A stretch of 64,000 bases of DNA from Rhodoferax sp. (GCF_028688795.1 NZ_JAQTXM010000020.1:29989-93988), one strand, 5' to 3'; positions 19,856 to 31,041 are shown, numbered from the stretch's first letter. The notes: generated by a model from the sequence alone, not told the origin. Translations and numbers: made by a program.

Positions 19856-20842
19856 TTATTGCGCCTTGAAACCGCTCTCGGCAATGATGCGCGCCCAGGT
19901 TTTAGCGTAAGCCTGCTCTCGGCTGGCCAACTGTGCGGGGGTCATGTAGCCCACCGTCAAGCCCATGGCAGTCAGGCGCTCGCGCACATCGGGCATGGCC
20001 ACCACTTTGGCCACAGCGTTCGAGAGTTTGTCAACCGTGGCTTGCGGCGTGCCTTTGGGGGCAAAAATGCCGTAAAACGGCAAGTCTTCAAAGCCGGCCA
20101 AGCCCAGCTCGGTGAAGGTGGGCACATCAGGCAGCGCCGCTTGGCGCGTCTTGCCCATCACCGCCACCATGCGAATCTTGCCGGCCTTCTGGTTTTCATA
20201 GAAGTCGGGCATGGAGCCCACCCCGGCGTGGATCTGGTTGCCCAGCATGTCGGCCATCATGGGCGCGCTGCCGCGGTACGGGGCGGCTTGCAGGTCCAGC
20301 TTGTATTTTTGGCCAATCACCTTGACCAAAAATTCAGGTACGGAGGCCGGTGCTGGCACGCCCACCGTGTCAAGGCCTGCGCCCTGCTTTTGCACCCAGG
20401 CCACATATTCCACCATGCTCTTGGCGGGGGTGCCGCCAGACACAGCCAAGCCATTCACAAAGGTGGCAAAACCTGCGACGGGTACAAAATCCTTATTGGA
20501 ATCGTAGCCCGGGTTCTTCACCACCAGCGGCAGGATGGTGATGGTGTGGTCGTGCGACAAAAACAGCGTGTTACCGTCTGGCGCCGCCGCCTTGAGCGCC
20601 TGCGCCGCAATTTGGCCGCCGGCACCGGCCTTGTTGTCCACCACCACCGACACGCCAATCTGGTCTTTCAGCTTGTCAGCCAGGATGCGGGCAATGGCAT
20701 CGGTGCCACCCCCGGCCGGGAAACCCACCATCAGCTTGACCGGCCCAGTTTGGGCCTGTGCCAGGCCAGCGGCAAGCAAGGTGCCGACTGCCAAGGTTTT
20801 GGCGATTTGCTGAACGAATTGACGAACTTGAAACTGAACCAT
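19856..20842 (-). CDS. Bug-family tripartite tricarboxylate receptor (TctC-like)
   Basis: 328 aa periplasmic binding protein. The signal peptide ends around LLAAGLAQAQ. The Bug signature VKLMVGFPAGGGTDAIARILADKLKD and VVDNKAGAGGQIAAQALKAA follow, typical of the Bordetella uptake gene family that greatly expanded in Burkholderiales. It lies downstream of an SDR gene and, further up, tctB/tctA on the same strand, so it could serve that transporter. The substrate is unknown. Confidence 0.94.
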   Translation of the reverse strand: MVQFQVRQFVQQIAKTLAVGTLLAAGLAQAQTGPVKLMVGFPAGGGTDAIARILADKLKDQIGVSVVVDNKAGAGGQIAAQALKAAAPDGNTLFLSHDHTITILPLVVKNPGYDSNKDFVPVAGFATFVNGLAVSGGTPAKSMVEYVAWVQKQGAGLDTVGVPAPASVPEFLVKVIGQKYKLDLQAAPYRGSAPMMADMLGNQIHAGVGSMPDFYENQKAGKIRMVAVMGKTRQAALPDVPTFTELGLAGFEDLPFYGIFAPKGTPQATVDKLSNAVAKVVAMPDVRERLTAMGLTVGYMTPAQLASREQAYAKTWARIIAESGFKAQ

Positions 20843-20877
20843 AAGAACTCCTGAGTTTGAAATCTTTCAGACCTGGT

Positions 20878-21672
20878 TTAAAACGTGCCCGGGTAGGCGC
20901 CACCATCTGCCAACACATTTTGCCCGGTCATGTAACCGGCTTGCTGGCTGCATAAAAATGCGCAAATGGCACCAAACTCATCCGGTGAGCCAAAGCGTCT
21001 GGCCGGAATGGCGTTGCGCCGCGTCGCTGCTACGGTTTCAACTGACTGCGTCGTTTTGGCCGCCGCGGCTTGAAATATGGCCTGCAGGCGGTCGGTGTCA
21101 AAGGCACCGGGCAACAGGTTGTTGATGGTCACACCCTGGGCGGCCAAGCCACTGCGCGCCAAACCGGCCACAAAACCCGTCAGGCCGCTGCGCGCGCCGT
21201 TGGACAAGCCCAACACGTCGATCGGCGCTTTGACGGCGCTGGACGTGATGTTGACAATGCGCCCAAAACCGCGTGCCGCCATGCCATCCACCGTGGCCTT
21301 GATGAGCGCAATGGGCGTCAGCATGTTGGCGTCGACGGCCTTGATCCAGTCGTCACGCTCAAAGCTGCGGAAATCCCCGGCGGGTGGGCCCCCGGCGTTG
21401 GTGACCACGATGTCAAAGTCGGCGCGCATGGCAAACACCGCAGCCCGGCCCACCTCTGTAGTGATGTCTTTTGCAATAAATTGCACTGTAGCCCCCGTAT
21501 TAATTGCGTGGGTAGCTATTAATTTTGATGCAGCGGCTTGCAGTGCCTCAGCCCCACGGGCGACCATCAGCACGTTCACCCCCTCAGCCACCAGCGCCGT
21601 GGCGCAGCCCAGCCCCAGGCCTTTGCTGGCGCCACACACCAAGGCCCATTTACCGGCAATTCCTAAATCCAT
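20878..21672 (-). CDS. SDR-family oxidoreductase with non-canonical active site
   Basis: 264 aa with the NAD(P) Rossmann motif GASKGLGLGCA and NAGGPPAGDF, so it belongs to the short-chain dehydrogenase family. The catalytic Ser is present (NITSSAVK), but the expected YxxxK is replaced by LSNGARSG. This pattern defines a subgroup whose chemistry is not established. A repeat copy contributes AT-rich codons around 21480-21530. It lies between the eamA and tctC-like genes, with 35 bp to the latter. Confidence 0.9.
   Translation of the reverse strand: MDLGIAGKWALVCGASKGLGLGCATALVAEGVNVLMVARGAEALQAAASKLIATHAINTGATVQFIAKDITTEVGRAAVFAMRADFDIVVTNAGGPPAGDFRSFERDDWIKAVDANMLTPIALIKATVDGMAARGFGRIVNITSSAVKAPIDVLGLSNGARSGLTGFVAGLARSGLAAQGVTINNLLPGAFDTDRLQAIFQAAAAKTTQSVETVAATRRNAIPARRFGSPDEFGAICAFLCSQQAGYMTGQNVLADGGAYPGTF
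21479..21530 (-). repeat. Dispersed repeat, copy inside the SDR gene
   Basis: On the minus strand it reads AATAGCTACCCACGCAAT then GGGGGCTACAGTGCAA, a diverged but recognisable copy. It is translated in frame. Confidence 0.6.
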
Positions 21673-21690
21673 GGAGGTCTCCTGAAAAAA

Positions 21691-22599
21691 TCACGCCCTA
21701 CGTGGGCGGCTGGTAAAAACAAAAATTCCCGCCACAACCAGTGCCGTACCCGCCGCCACCCAGGCGGTGAACGGCTCGCCAAGCAGCAGCACACCCATCA
21801 AAATGGTGGACATGGGGCCAATCATGCCGGTTTGTGCGGCCAGGCCAGCGCCAATTCGCTCAATGGCCATCATCACCATCAGCACTGGCGCGGCTGTGCA
21901 CAGCGTGGCGTTCAGGATCGACAGCCAAATCACTTCTGGGGCCACCAACGCCGCGCTCATGGGCCGCAGCAGCACAAACTGGCCTATACAAAGCACGCAA
22001 GCCACTGTGGTGGCCAAGCCCACCAGCCGCAGCGAACCCAGCCGCTGCACCAGTTCGCCACTGAAGCTGAGGTAAACCGCATAACTGACCGCGCTGCCAA
22101 ACACCAGCACCGCGCCCAAAGCGGCATCCGCGCCGGCAAAACTGATCTCGTGGCCAAACACCAGAATCACCCCCGCATAACTGATGGCCATGCCAAAGGC
22201 CTGGCGGCGGCTGATGTGGCGCTTGTACAGCACCAGACCCAGCAGCAACACCAGCGTGGGGTTGAGGTACAGGATGAGCCGCTCCAACGAGGCACTGATG
22301 TAGGCCAGCCCGGCAAAGTCGAGAAAACTCGCCAGGTAATAGCCAGTGAAACCCAAGCCAAGAACGCCCCACCAGTCATGCCGTGTCAGTGCTGGCTTGC
22401 CCCGACTGGACCACCAGGCCATCACGGCAAAAATGGGCAGCGCAAACAGCATGCGGTACATGATGAGCGTGACGGCATCGACGCCATGGCGGTACGCCAG
22501 CTTGACGATGATGGCCTTGCCGCTAAAGGCAATGGCGCCGATGGTCGCCAGGATCAAACCAGTTGCTACATTACCAATAGCTGGTTGCGCTTTATTCAT
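21691..22599 (-). CDS. EamA-family (DMT) transporter
   Basis: 302 aa and ten predicted transmembrane helices in two EamA repeats, an inner-membrane metabolite exporter of unknown substrate (GLILATIGAIAFSGKAIIVK at the start; GVLLLGEPFTAWVAAGTALV near the end). Its ATG (22597-22599) and first codons lie inside a copy of the dispersed repeat. It lies 42 bp after the tctA stop and 18 bp before the SDR gene on the same strand. Confidence 0.92.
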   Translation of the reverse strand: MNKAQPAIGNVATGLILATIGAIAFSGKAIIVKLAYRHGVDAVTLIMYRMLFALPIFAVMAWWSSRGKPALTRHDWWGVLGLGFTGYYLASFLDFAGLAYISASLERLILYLNPTLVLLLGLVLYKRHISRRQAFGMAISYAGVILVFGHEISFAGADAALGAVLVFGSAVSYAVYLSFSGELVQRLGSLRLVGLATTVACVLCIGQFVLLRPMSAALVAPEVIWLSILNATLCTAAPVLMVMMAIERIGAGLAAQTGMIGPMSTILMGVLLLGEPFTAWVAAGTALVVAGIFVFTSRPRRA

Positions 22600-22620
22600 A
22601 TGGGCTAGGGGCCAATTTCT
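22571..22620 (+). repeat. Dispersed repeat at the start of the eamA gene
   Basis: Contains AATAGCTGGTTGCGCTTTAT, then GGGCTAGGGGCCAATTT. The complement of this copy supplies the start codon of the EamA transporter. Confidence 0.72.
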
Positions 22621-22641
22621 TATATATTTTTTGTGAGGCGG

Positions 22642-24153
22642 CTAGTCTTCAACAAACGCAATTTCACGGGTTTTTCGAATGGCTGGCAGCAGCACCAACA
22701 CCAGCAAAGCCAGTGCCGCCAACAGCAAGCCTGCTGAGAGCGGACGGGTGACAAACACGCTCCAGTCACCGCGCGAAAACAACAAGGCGCGGCGCAGGTT
22801 TTCTTCCATCATCGGCCCCAGGATGAAGCCCAGCAGCAGCGGTGCAGGCTCCATGCCGAGCTTGATGAACGCATAACCAATGATGCCAAACAGGCCCACC
22901 ATCCAGATGTCAAAGATGTTGTTGTTGGTGCTGTAAACGCCAATCGCGCAAAACAACACAATCGCCGGAAACAGCCAGCGGTAGGGCACGCTGAGCAGCT
23001 TGATCCAGATGCCGATCAAGGGCAGGTTCAACACGATCAGCATGGCGTTGCCAATCCACATCGAGGCAATCAAGCCCCAGAACAGCTCGGGGTTGCTGGT
23101 CATGACCTGCGGGCCGGGCTGGATGTTGTGGATGGTCATGGCACCCACCATCAGCGCCATCACGGCGTTGGGTGGAATGCCCAAGGTGAGCAGCGGGATG
23201 AACGAGGTTTGCGAGGCCGCGTTGTTGGCGGCCTCAGGCGCGGCCACGCCACGAATGTTGCCTTCACCAAAGGGCACTTCACCCGGCTTGAGTCGGGTCT
23301 TTTTCTCAAGCGTATAGGCGGCAAAAGCGGCCATCACCGCGCCGCCACCGGGCAAAATGCCCAGCACAGAACCCAGCCCGGTACCACGCAAAATGGCTGG
23401 CCACATGCGTTTGAAATCCAGTCGGCTCGGCATCAGGCCATGCACATTGGCCGTGAACACCTCACGTTTGCCGTCTGGGTGATTCAGGTTGCTGATGATC
23501 TCGCCATAACCAAACATGCCCATGGCAATCACGATGAAACCAATGCCGTCGGTCAATTCGGGAATATCAAAACTGTAGCGCGCCACGCCCGAATTCACAT
23601 CGGTGCCGACCAGCCCCAGCAGCAAACCCAGCAAGATCATGCCAAAGGCCTTGAGCAAGTCACCCGATGCGAGCACCACCGCGCCCACAAGGCCCAGCAC
23701 CATCAGCGCGCAGTATTCGGCCGGGCCAAACATGAAGGCCACTTCGGTCAGTGGCACGGCAAATGCGGCCAGCACCAGGGTGCCGACACACCCGGCAAAA
23801 AACGAGCCAATACCAGCCGCGGCCAGCGCTGGCCCAGCACGGCCCCGGCGCGCCATTTGGTAGCCATCGATCACCGTCACCACCGACGAGGCTTCGCCCG
23901 GCAAGTTCACCAGAATGGCGGTGGTGGAGCCGCCGTATTGCGCCCCGTAATAAATGCCAGCCAGCATGATCAACGCCGCCAACGGTGGCAGCGCGTAGGT
24001 GGCGGGTAGCAGCATGGCAATGGTGGCCAACGGGCCAATGCCGGGCAACACACCAATCAGCGTGCCCAGCAGGCAGCCGACAAAGGCGTACATCAGGTTG
24101 ACGGGCGTGAAGGCCACGCCAAAGCCCAGTGCCAAATGCTCAAACAACTCCAC
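22642..24153 (-). CDS. tctA: Tripartite tricarboxylate transporter large permease TctA
   Basis: 503 aa from GTG 24153 (VELFEHLALGFGVAFTPVNLMY), the usual TctA N terminus. The open frame extends 91 codons further, but that part overlaps tctB and is not TctA-like. A TTG at 24159 is an alternative. About 12 transmembrane helices; the family motifs GTLIGVLPGIGPLATIAMLLP and YGGSTTAILVNLPGE are seen. It starts 2 bp after the tctB stop. It imports a carboxylate with its TctB and a TctC receptor. Confidence 0.94.
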   Translation of the reverse strand: MELFEHLALGFGVAFTPVNLMYAFVGCLLGTLIGVLPGIGPLATIAMLLPATYALPPLAALIMLAGIYYGAQYGGSTTAILVNLPGEASSVVTVIDGYQMARRGRAGPALAAAGIGSFFAGCVGTLVLAAFAVPLTEVAFMFGPAEYCALMVLGLVGAVVLASGDLLKAFGMILLGLLLGLVGTDVNSGVARYSFDIPELTDGIGFIVIAMGMFGYGEIISNLNHPDGKREVFTANVHGLMPSRLDFKRMWPAILRGTGLGSVLGILPGGGAVMAAFAAYTLEKKTRLKPGEVPFGEGNIRGVAAPEAANNAASQTSFIPLLTLGIPPNAVMALMVGAMTIHNIQPGPQVMTSNPELFWGLIASMWIGNAMLIVLNLPLIGIWIKLLSVPYRWLFPAIVLFCAIGVYSTNNNIFDIWMVGLFGIIGYAFIKLGMEPAPLLLGFILGPMMEENLRRALLFSRGDWSVFVTRPLSAGLLLAALALLVLVLLPAIRKTREIAFVED

Positions 24154-24155
24154 CG

Positions 24156-24641
24156 TCAAGCCCCCGACACAAAAACCGGCCACACCGGCAATTGGAGTTT
24201 GAGCAACAGCACAAAGGCCAGATAGCTCAAGGCGGCAAGCGCCGTGGCCAGCAACGCGGCTTCCTTGAACTTGAAGCGCTCCCCGGCCAGACAAGCCGCA
24301 AAGGTCAGCAGGTAAATGCCCACCATCAAGCCCAGCGCCGGCAACTGCAAGCGCGGCAACCCGCCCAGCGCCACACCAAACAGCAGGTTGGCCGAAATGA
24401 TGGCCACCAGCGGTTTCCAGGCCCACGGGCCAATGACCTGCGAAGCGTCGGCTTGCGACAGCGCGGCACGCAACATCATCACCCCGCCCAGCAACGCCAG
24501 CAGTACGCCCAACAGCATGGGAAAGTAACCCGGCCCCATGCGTGCCGCCGTGCCCACGGTGTAGCGCAGCGCGCCCCAGGCAAAGGCACTGCCGACCAGC
24601 GTGAACAACAAACCGGCGTAAAAGTCTTTGGCGTTTTTCAC
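24156..24641 (-). CDS. tctB: Tripartite tricarboxylate transporter small permease TctB
   Basis: 161 aa with four predicted transmembrane helices, the small membrane subunit of a TTT transporter (FYAGLLFTLVGSAFAWGALRY, GPGYFPMLLGVLLALLG). It lies 19 bp downstream of the GspE-like gene and is coupled to tctA. Confidence 0.92.
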   Translation of the reverse strand: MKNAKDFYAGLLFTLVGSAFAWGALRYTVGTAARMGPGYFPMLLGVLLALLGGVMMLRAALSQADASQVIGPWAWKPLVAIISANLLFGVALGGLPRLQLPALGLMVGIYLLTFAACLAGERFKFKEAALLATALAALSYLAFVLLLKLQLPVWPVFVSGA

Positions 24642-24660
24642 TGCGACTTATCGAAGCACA

Positions 24661-26441
<1,781 letters not shown>

Positions 26442-26445
<4 letters not shown>

Positions 26446-27236
26446 GACAGCATGGGCTTGAACACCCGCACCCATTTGCTGGCCGGCAGGCCCCAGTTGA
26501 ATTCGATCAGGTCGGCACGCGCCATCAACAGCTCACGCTTGGGGCGACTCGATGTGTGCTGGGCCAGCACCACGGTGTTGCCTTCACGCGTGGGCTTGAA
26601 GGCCCAGATGGCCTCTTTGCCAAAGGCAGCCGACATTTTCTCGACACTTCGGGCAAAGCTGGAAGCGCGGCCAAACAGGTTCACCGTCATGCAGCCCTCA
26701 GGCGTCAGCAAGCGGCGGCAGTTGTTGTAGAAAGGCAGGCTGTCAAGCACCGGGGCGGCGGCTTCATGGTCGTACAAATCCACCTGTAGCGCGTCCACTG
26801 TGCCCCACCATTTTGGGTTCTGTATTTCTTGTGCCGCATCGTTCACCACCACCTGCATGCTGGGGTTTTCAGCAGGCAGCTTGAACCAGTTGCGACACGC
26901 CGCCAGCACCTGCGGATTGAGCTCAATGGCGGTGGTTTTCATGCGCAGTTCTTTGGCGCAGAACTTGGTCAACGACCCGGCACCCAGGCCGAGTTGCAGG
27001 GCTTGGCGCTCTTTGACGGACTCAGGCGGCACAAACAGCAGCCAAGCCATCATGCGCTGAATGTATTCGTGCACCAGCGCATTAGGCTCGTCCGTGTACA
27101 TGGAGCCCTGAATCCACTCGGTGCCCAGGTGCAGGTGGCGCACCGGGCCGTCATCAGAGAAATTAACTTGCGGAAGAGCGTGGGTATGTTTTTTCAAGAT
27201 GCCCGAATTATCCCCGCTGGGATTGGCTGCGGACAT
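26442..27236 (-). CDS. Spermidine-synthase-like methyltransferase-fold protein
   Basis: 264 aa with a Rossmann methyltransferase/aminopropyltransferase fold: QALQLGLGAGSLTKFCAKEL (cofactor motif), TTAIELNPQVLAACRNWF, then the acidic loop VDALQVDLYDHEAA. It resembles the spermidine synthase superfamily but lacks a clear canonical gate motif, so the substrate is open. It overlaps the CoA-binding gene by 29 bp and the GspE-like gene by 4 bp. Confidence 0.85.
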
Positions 27237-27654
27237 GGTCCACCATCAGGCAGCGGTCTTGCACCACCTGCAGGCCTGCGGCGCGTGCTTTGGCCACGGC
27301 GGCATCATGGCGCACACCCAGCTGCAGCCAGATCGCGGGCAGCTTCAGCGCAATGGCTTCGTCCACGATGGGGGGAACATCGTCACTGTTGCGAAACACG
27401 TCGACCAGGTCAATTTTTTCTGCGGATACGGCATCCGTCAGGGTGGCATAGACCACCTCGCCCAGAATGCGCGTCCCACTATTTGCGGCCACCGGGTTCA
27501 CGGGCACCACGCGCCAGCCCTGTGACTGCATGTACTGGCTGACGTGGTAACTGTCGCGGTGCGCCTTGGGTGACAAGCCCACCACGGCCACGGTGCGGCA
27601 GTTGGCCAGGATGTGAGTGATTGCTTGGGCGTTGGTCGTGTTGTCAGAGGTCAT
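27208..27654 (-). CDS. CoA-binding domain protein (YccU-like)
   Basis: 148 aa single-domain protein of the CoA-binding family: TVAVVGLSPKAHRDSYHVSQYMQ at the N terminus, VVPVNP, and IWLQLGVRHDAAVAKARAAGL. It is probably a small regulatory or acyl-CoA-related protein of the cytoplasm; its function is not established. Its ATG overlaps the tatD stop by 4 bp. Confidence 0.9.
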   Translation of the reverse strand: MTSDNTTNAQAITHILANCRTVAVVGLSPKAHRDSYHVSQYMQSQGWRVVPVNPVAANSGTRILGEVVYATLTDAVSAEKIDLVDVFRNSDDVPPIVDEAIALKLPAIWLQLGVRHDAAVAKARAAGLQVVQDRCLMVDHVRSQSQRG

Positions 27655-28568
27655 GAGTTTTGTCCTGAGATAGGTGAGTTATTGAACAAAGTGGGCAGCA
27701 AAGCGCTTATTTTGGGCAGTGCCGCCAGCGCATTGCGCGTGGTGGCTTGCGCCAGTTCTTCCAGGCTGATGCCGCGCAACGCCGCCAACTCTGCGGCAAT
27801 GCGTGGCAACTCGGCGGGGGAATTGACGCCCTGCGCCTCACCCGCCGTGCGCTGCTCGGTGGTTTTGTAAAGCCAGTGTGGCGGCATGTCGGGCGCGTCG
27901 GTTTCCAGCACGATGGCCGCCAGCGGCAAAGCGGCCGCCAAACGCCGCAGCTGCAACGCCCGCTCATAGGTCAAGGCTCCGCCAAAACCGAGCTTCAGAC
28001 CCAAATCGATGAAGGCTTGTGCTTGCTGCGTGCTGCCATTGAAGGCATGGGCAATGCCGTGCCAGGATTGCGGGAAAGCTATGTCAGTTGCACCTGCGAC
28101 TTTGGCCTTGCGCCCCACGGCCCGCAGCCCCTTGAGCACCTGATCCGCAGAGCGGCGCGAGTGCAACACCACCGGCAAGCCGTGCTTGCGAGCCAACCTG
28201 AGTTGCGCCAGATAAAAATATTCCTGATGCTCTCGCAAGGGGCTCACACACAACTCGGGCACGAAATAATCCAGCCCGATTTCGCCCACGGCCACCAGGC
28301 ACGGATCGTCTTTGTACTGCGTGAGCGCAGCGTCCAGTCGGTCCAGGTCGTCGTCTTGAGCGCGGCTGACGTACAGGGGGTGAATCCCCAGGCAATAGCT
28401 GTCACCACCTGCATGGGCCACGGCACGAACCGCCTCAAAGTTGGCCACCTCAACCGCTGGCACCACGCAATGCACTACATTATTTATAGCTGCTTGCGAA
28501 CGTTCCATAGGGGCTAGAGCACAAAACTCTTGTGCATCGAGGTGGCAGTGGGTGTCGATGAACATCAT
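27651..28568 (-). CDS. TatD-family metal-dependent hydrolase
   Basis: 305 aa TIM-barrel metallohydrolase, a putative DNase. Metal ligands are visible in FIDTHCHLDA at the N terminus, AVGEIGLDYF in the middle, LPVVLHSRRSAD and ETDAPDMPPHW near the C terminus. Residues around VVHCVVPAVEV and NNV are encoded near a dispersed-repeat copy at 28479-28530. It starts 27 bp after the hemerythrin gene. Confidence 0.93.
   Translation of the reverse strand: MMFIDTHCHLDAQEFCALAPMERSQAAINNVVHCVVPAVEVANFEAVRAVAHAGGDSYCLGIHPLYVSRAQDDDLDRLDAALTQYKDDPCLVAVGEIGLDYFVPELCVSPLREHQEYFYLAQLRLARKHGLPVVLHSRRSADQVLKGLRAVGRKAKVAGATDIAFPQSWHGIAHAFNGSTQQAQAFIDLGLKLGFGGALTYERALQLRRLAAALPLAAIVLETDAPDMPPHWLYKTTEQRTAGEAQGVNSPAELPRIAAELAALRGISLEELAQATTRNALAALPKISALLPTLFNNSPISGQNS
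28479..28530 (+). repeat. Dispersed repeat, copy inside the tatD-like gene
   Basis: Contains TATAGCTGCTTGCGAACG, then AGGGGCTAGAGCACAAAAC. It lies near the 5' end of the coding region and is translated in frame on the opposite strand. Confidence 0.72.
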
Positions 28569-28595
28569 CGCCCAATTCTCCCGATCAAAGGCGCG

Positions 28596-28985
28596 TCAGG
28601 CGGCCTTGCTGGCCACCAAATACTGTGTCAGGTGCGCATCTTCTTCAGGCACGTGGTGCAAGGCCCAGTCTTGCATCAGGGCGGCAATGGCGGGCTTGTT
28701 CATGTGGCCTTTGCCAACATCCATACTGCGACTGATCAGGCGATCCAGCAACCGCTGGTGCTGCGCCTTGTGCGCATCCATGTCCGGAAAACCAATGCGC
28801 TGCATCAACGCTTCCTCAAGCTCAAAGTGCGCCTTGGCCTGTTTGCACAGGGCCACGATGACGGGCCGCAATACCGTCAGGTCATCAGACGCCAGAAACG
28901 CATTGGTCAGCTCAAACAGCTTTTTTTGCGTCGCATCAATCGCCTCGTCACCCGTCTTGTAGCTGTCAAACCATTCAACACCCAT
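28596..28985 (-). CDS. Bacteriohemerythrin-like protein lacking one iron ligand
   Basis: 129 aa four-helix bundle of the hemerythrin family, which normally binds O2 at a di-iron site. Most ligands are seen: HFELEEALM (His and Glu), AHKAQHQRLL (two His), and ALHHVPEEDAHL (His and Asp). The first helix reads IDATQKKLFELTN where the family has IDxQHKxLF, so the first histidine ligand is Gln. Iron binding may be altered. It lies between lolD and tatD on the same strand. Confidence 0.9.
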   Translation of the reverse strand: MGVEWFDSYKTGDEAIDATQKKLFELTNAFLASDDLTVLRPVIVALCKQAKAHFELEEALMQRIGFPDMDAHKAQHQRLLDRLISRSMDVGKGHMNKPAIAALMQDWALHHVPEEDAHLTQYLVASKAA

Positions 28986-29063
28986 GATTTACTCCCTGAA
29001 CTCACTGTACGTGTGTGAAATCAAAACAACGGATCAGCACGCACGCCAACTGACCGACAAAAA

Positions 29064-29789
29064 TTATGCCTCCACGGCCAGCTTTCCCTGGACCAACGTG
29101 AACTGGCGAGCGCAACGCGCGGCCAGTGCCGCATCGTGCGTGACCACCACAAACGCCGTGCCCTGGGTGCGGGCCAGTTCCAGCATCAGGTCAAAAACGC
29201 CCTGAGCCGTGTTGCGGTCCAGGTTGCCGGTGGGCTCATCAGCCAGCACGCAAGCGGGCTGAGTCACCAGCGCACGGGCAATCGCCACACGCTGGCGTTC
29301 ACCGCCCGAGAGCTCGGCCGGGCGATGGTGCAAGCGGCCCTCCAAACCCACGCTTACTAACATTTTGGTAGCTATCTGCGCAGCATCAGCATGGTCCATA
29401 CGCCGAATCCATAAGGGCATGGCCACATTGTCCAGCGCACTGAATTCGGGCAACAAGTGATGAAACTGGTAGACAAAACCCAGGTACTGGTTGCGCAAGC
29501 GCCCTTGTGCAGCGGCGCTTTGGTGCGCCAAGTCTTGCCCGAGCAGCATCACTGAGCCGCTGGTGGGCGCGTCCAGGCCGCCCAGCAAATGCAACAAGGT
29601 GCTCTTGCCCGAGCCCGACGCGCCGACGATGGCCAGCGTGTCGCCAACGTGCACGTCCATGTCCACGCCTTGCAGCACGGTCACGTCAAGGCGACCTTCG
29701 GTAAAACGCTTGGTCAGGCCACGGGCGCTCAGCACCAATTTGCCTGGCGGCCTTGTTTGCATCGCAACAGATTCGGGGGTGTTATTCAT
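29064..29789 (-). CDS. lolD: Lipoprotein-releasing ABC transporter ATPase LolD
   Basis: 241 aa from ATG 29789, which overlaps the lolC stop by 8 bp; the longer frame inside lolC is rejected. Walker [19 protein letters not shown], the ABC signature [15 protein letters not shown], and Walker [13 protein letters not shown] are intact. With LolC/E it extracts lipoproteins from the inner membrane for transfer to LolA. A stretch around 29361-29400 resembles a fragment of the dispersed repeat. Confidence 0.95.
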   Translation of the reverse strand: MNNTPESVAMQTRPPGKLVLSARGLTKRFTEGRLDVTVLQGVDMDVHVGDTLAIVGASGSGKSTLLHLLGGLDAPTSGSVMLLGQDLAHQSAAAQGRLRNQYLGFVYQFHHLLPEFSALDNVAMPLWIRRMDHADAAQIATKMLVSVGLEGRLHHRPAELSGGERQRVAIARALVTQPACVLADEPTGNLDRNTAQGVFDLMLELARTQGTAFVVVTHDAALAARCARQFTLVQGKLAVEA

Positions 29790-31038
29790 AGCGCAGCGCC
29801 TCCGCCGGATTGACCTGGCTAGCACGCCAGCTGGGGTAGAGCGTGGCCAAAAACGCCAGCACCAAAGAAATAACGGCAATTGGCAAGATGTCAGCCTGCT
29901 GCGGGTCACTCGGCATGCTGCTGATCAGGTAGACATCACGCGGCAAGAAGGTGGCGCCCAGCAGTTTTTCAAGCGCGGGCACCAACACGTCAATGTTAAA
30001 CGCCACACCCAGCCCCAGCGCCAAGCCCGCCAGCGTGCCAATCACGCCCACCATGGCGCCCTGCACGACAAAAATACCCATGATACTGCCCGGACTGGCG
30101 CCGAGCGTCCGCAGGATGGCGATGTCGGCGCGTTTGTCGGTCACGGTCATCACCAGCGTGCTCACCAGGTTGAATGCCGCCACCGCCACGATCAGCGTGA
30201 GGATGATGAACATCATGCGTTTTTCAAGCTGCACGGCGGCAAACCAGGTGCGGTTTTGGCGCGTCCAGTCGCGAATCAACAAGTCGCCAGTGAGCGTGCC
30301 GGCCATTTCAGCCGCTACCGCGCGCGCCTGGTGCAAATCGCGCAGCTTGACGCGCACGCCGCTGGGGCCTTCGAGCCGGAAAATGCGCGCGGCGTCTTCA
30401 ATGTGCATCAGCACCAGGCCCGAGTCGTATTCATAGTGGCCGGAATCAAAGGTGCCGACCACCGTCATTTGTTTCAGGCGCGGCACAACTCCGGCCGGGG
30501 TGACCTGCCCGCTGGGCGCCACCAGCGTGACCTTGTCACCGGTGACCACGCCCAGGCTTCGCGCCAGTTCGCCGCCCAGCACAACGCCAAACTCGCCGGG
30601 TATCAGCCGATTCAAGCCGGTGTTTTTCAGCTCCAGCGCCAGGTCGGTGACCTCGCCTTCATGGGCCGGGTCAATGCCCCTTACAAGAGTTCCCTTCATA
30701 TCTTCACCCCTTGCCAGCAAAGCCTGGGTCGCTATGAAAGGTGCAGCACCAATGACTGCCGGGTTCGCCTTGACCTGAGCCAGTGTGCGCGCCACATCGG
30801 GCAGCGCCGCGCCATTGGGGGCAAAAATCTCGATGTGCGACACCACGCCCAGCATGCGGTCGCGCACCTCTTTTTGAAAGCCGTTCATGACGCTCAGCAC
30901 AATGATGAGCGCCGCCACGCCCAGCGCAATGCCGAGCATCGATACGCCAGAGATGAACGAGATAAACCCGTTGCGCCGGGTGGCACGGCCAGCGCGCGTG
31001 TAGCGCCAGCCAAGGGTGAGTTCGTAGGGAATTTGCAT
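29782..31038 (-). CDS. lolC: Lipoprotein-releasing ABC transporter permease LolC/E
   Basis: 418 aa with one N-terminal transmembrane helix ([25 protein letters not shown]), a large periplasmic MacB-like domain (about 50-270) and three C-terminal FtsX-type helices. This is the LolC/LolE family layout; only one permease gene is present, so it may form a homodimer (LolF-type), as in other organisms with a single permease gene. It starts 3 bp after the antitoxin stop, so it may be cotranscribed with the toxin-antitoxin pair. Confidence 0.94.
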   Translation of the reverse strand: MQIPYELTLGWRYTRAGRATRRNGFISFISGVSMLGIALGVAALIIVLSVMNGFQKEVRDRMLGVVSHIEIFAPNGAALPDVARTLAQVKANPAVIGAAPFIATQALLARGEDMKGTLVRGIDPAHEGEVTDLALELKNTGLNRLIPGEFGVVLGGELARSLGVVTGDKVTLVAPSGQVTPAGVVPRLKQMTVVGTFDSGHYEYDSGLVLMHIEDAARIFRLEGPSGVRVKLRDLHQARAVAAEMAGTLTGDLLIRDWTRQNRTWFAAVQLEKRMMFIILTLIVAVAAFNLVSTLVMTVTDKRADIAILRTLGASPGSIMGIFVVQGAMVGVIGTLAGLALGLGVAFNIDVLVPALEKLLGATFLPRDVYLISSMPSDPQQADILPIAVISLVLAFLATLYPSWRASQVNPAEALRYE

Positions 31039-31041
31039 AGG

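Noticed and set aside
24154..24426. 91-codon N-terminal extension of tctA
   Set aside because: It overlaps tctB and is Gly/Ala-rich out-of-frame translation; TctA proteins begin at the VELFEHLALG position.
30680..30740. Possible repeat copy in lolC
   Set aside because: Only a few scattered matches to the consensus; not distinguishable from chance.
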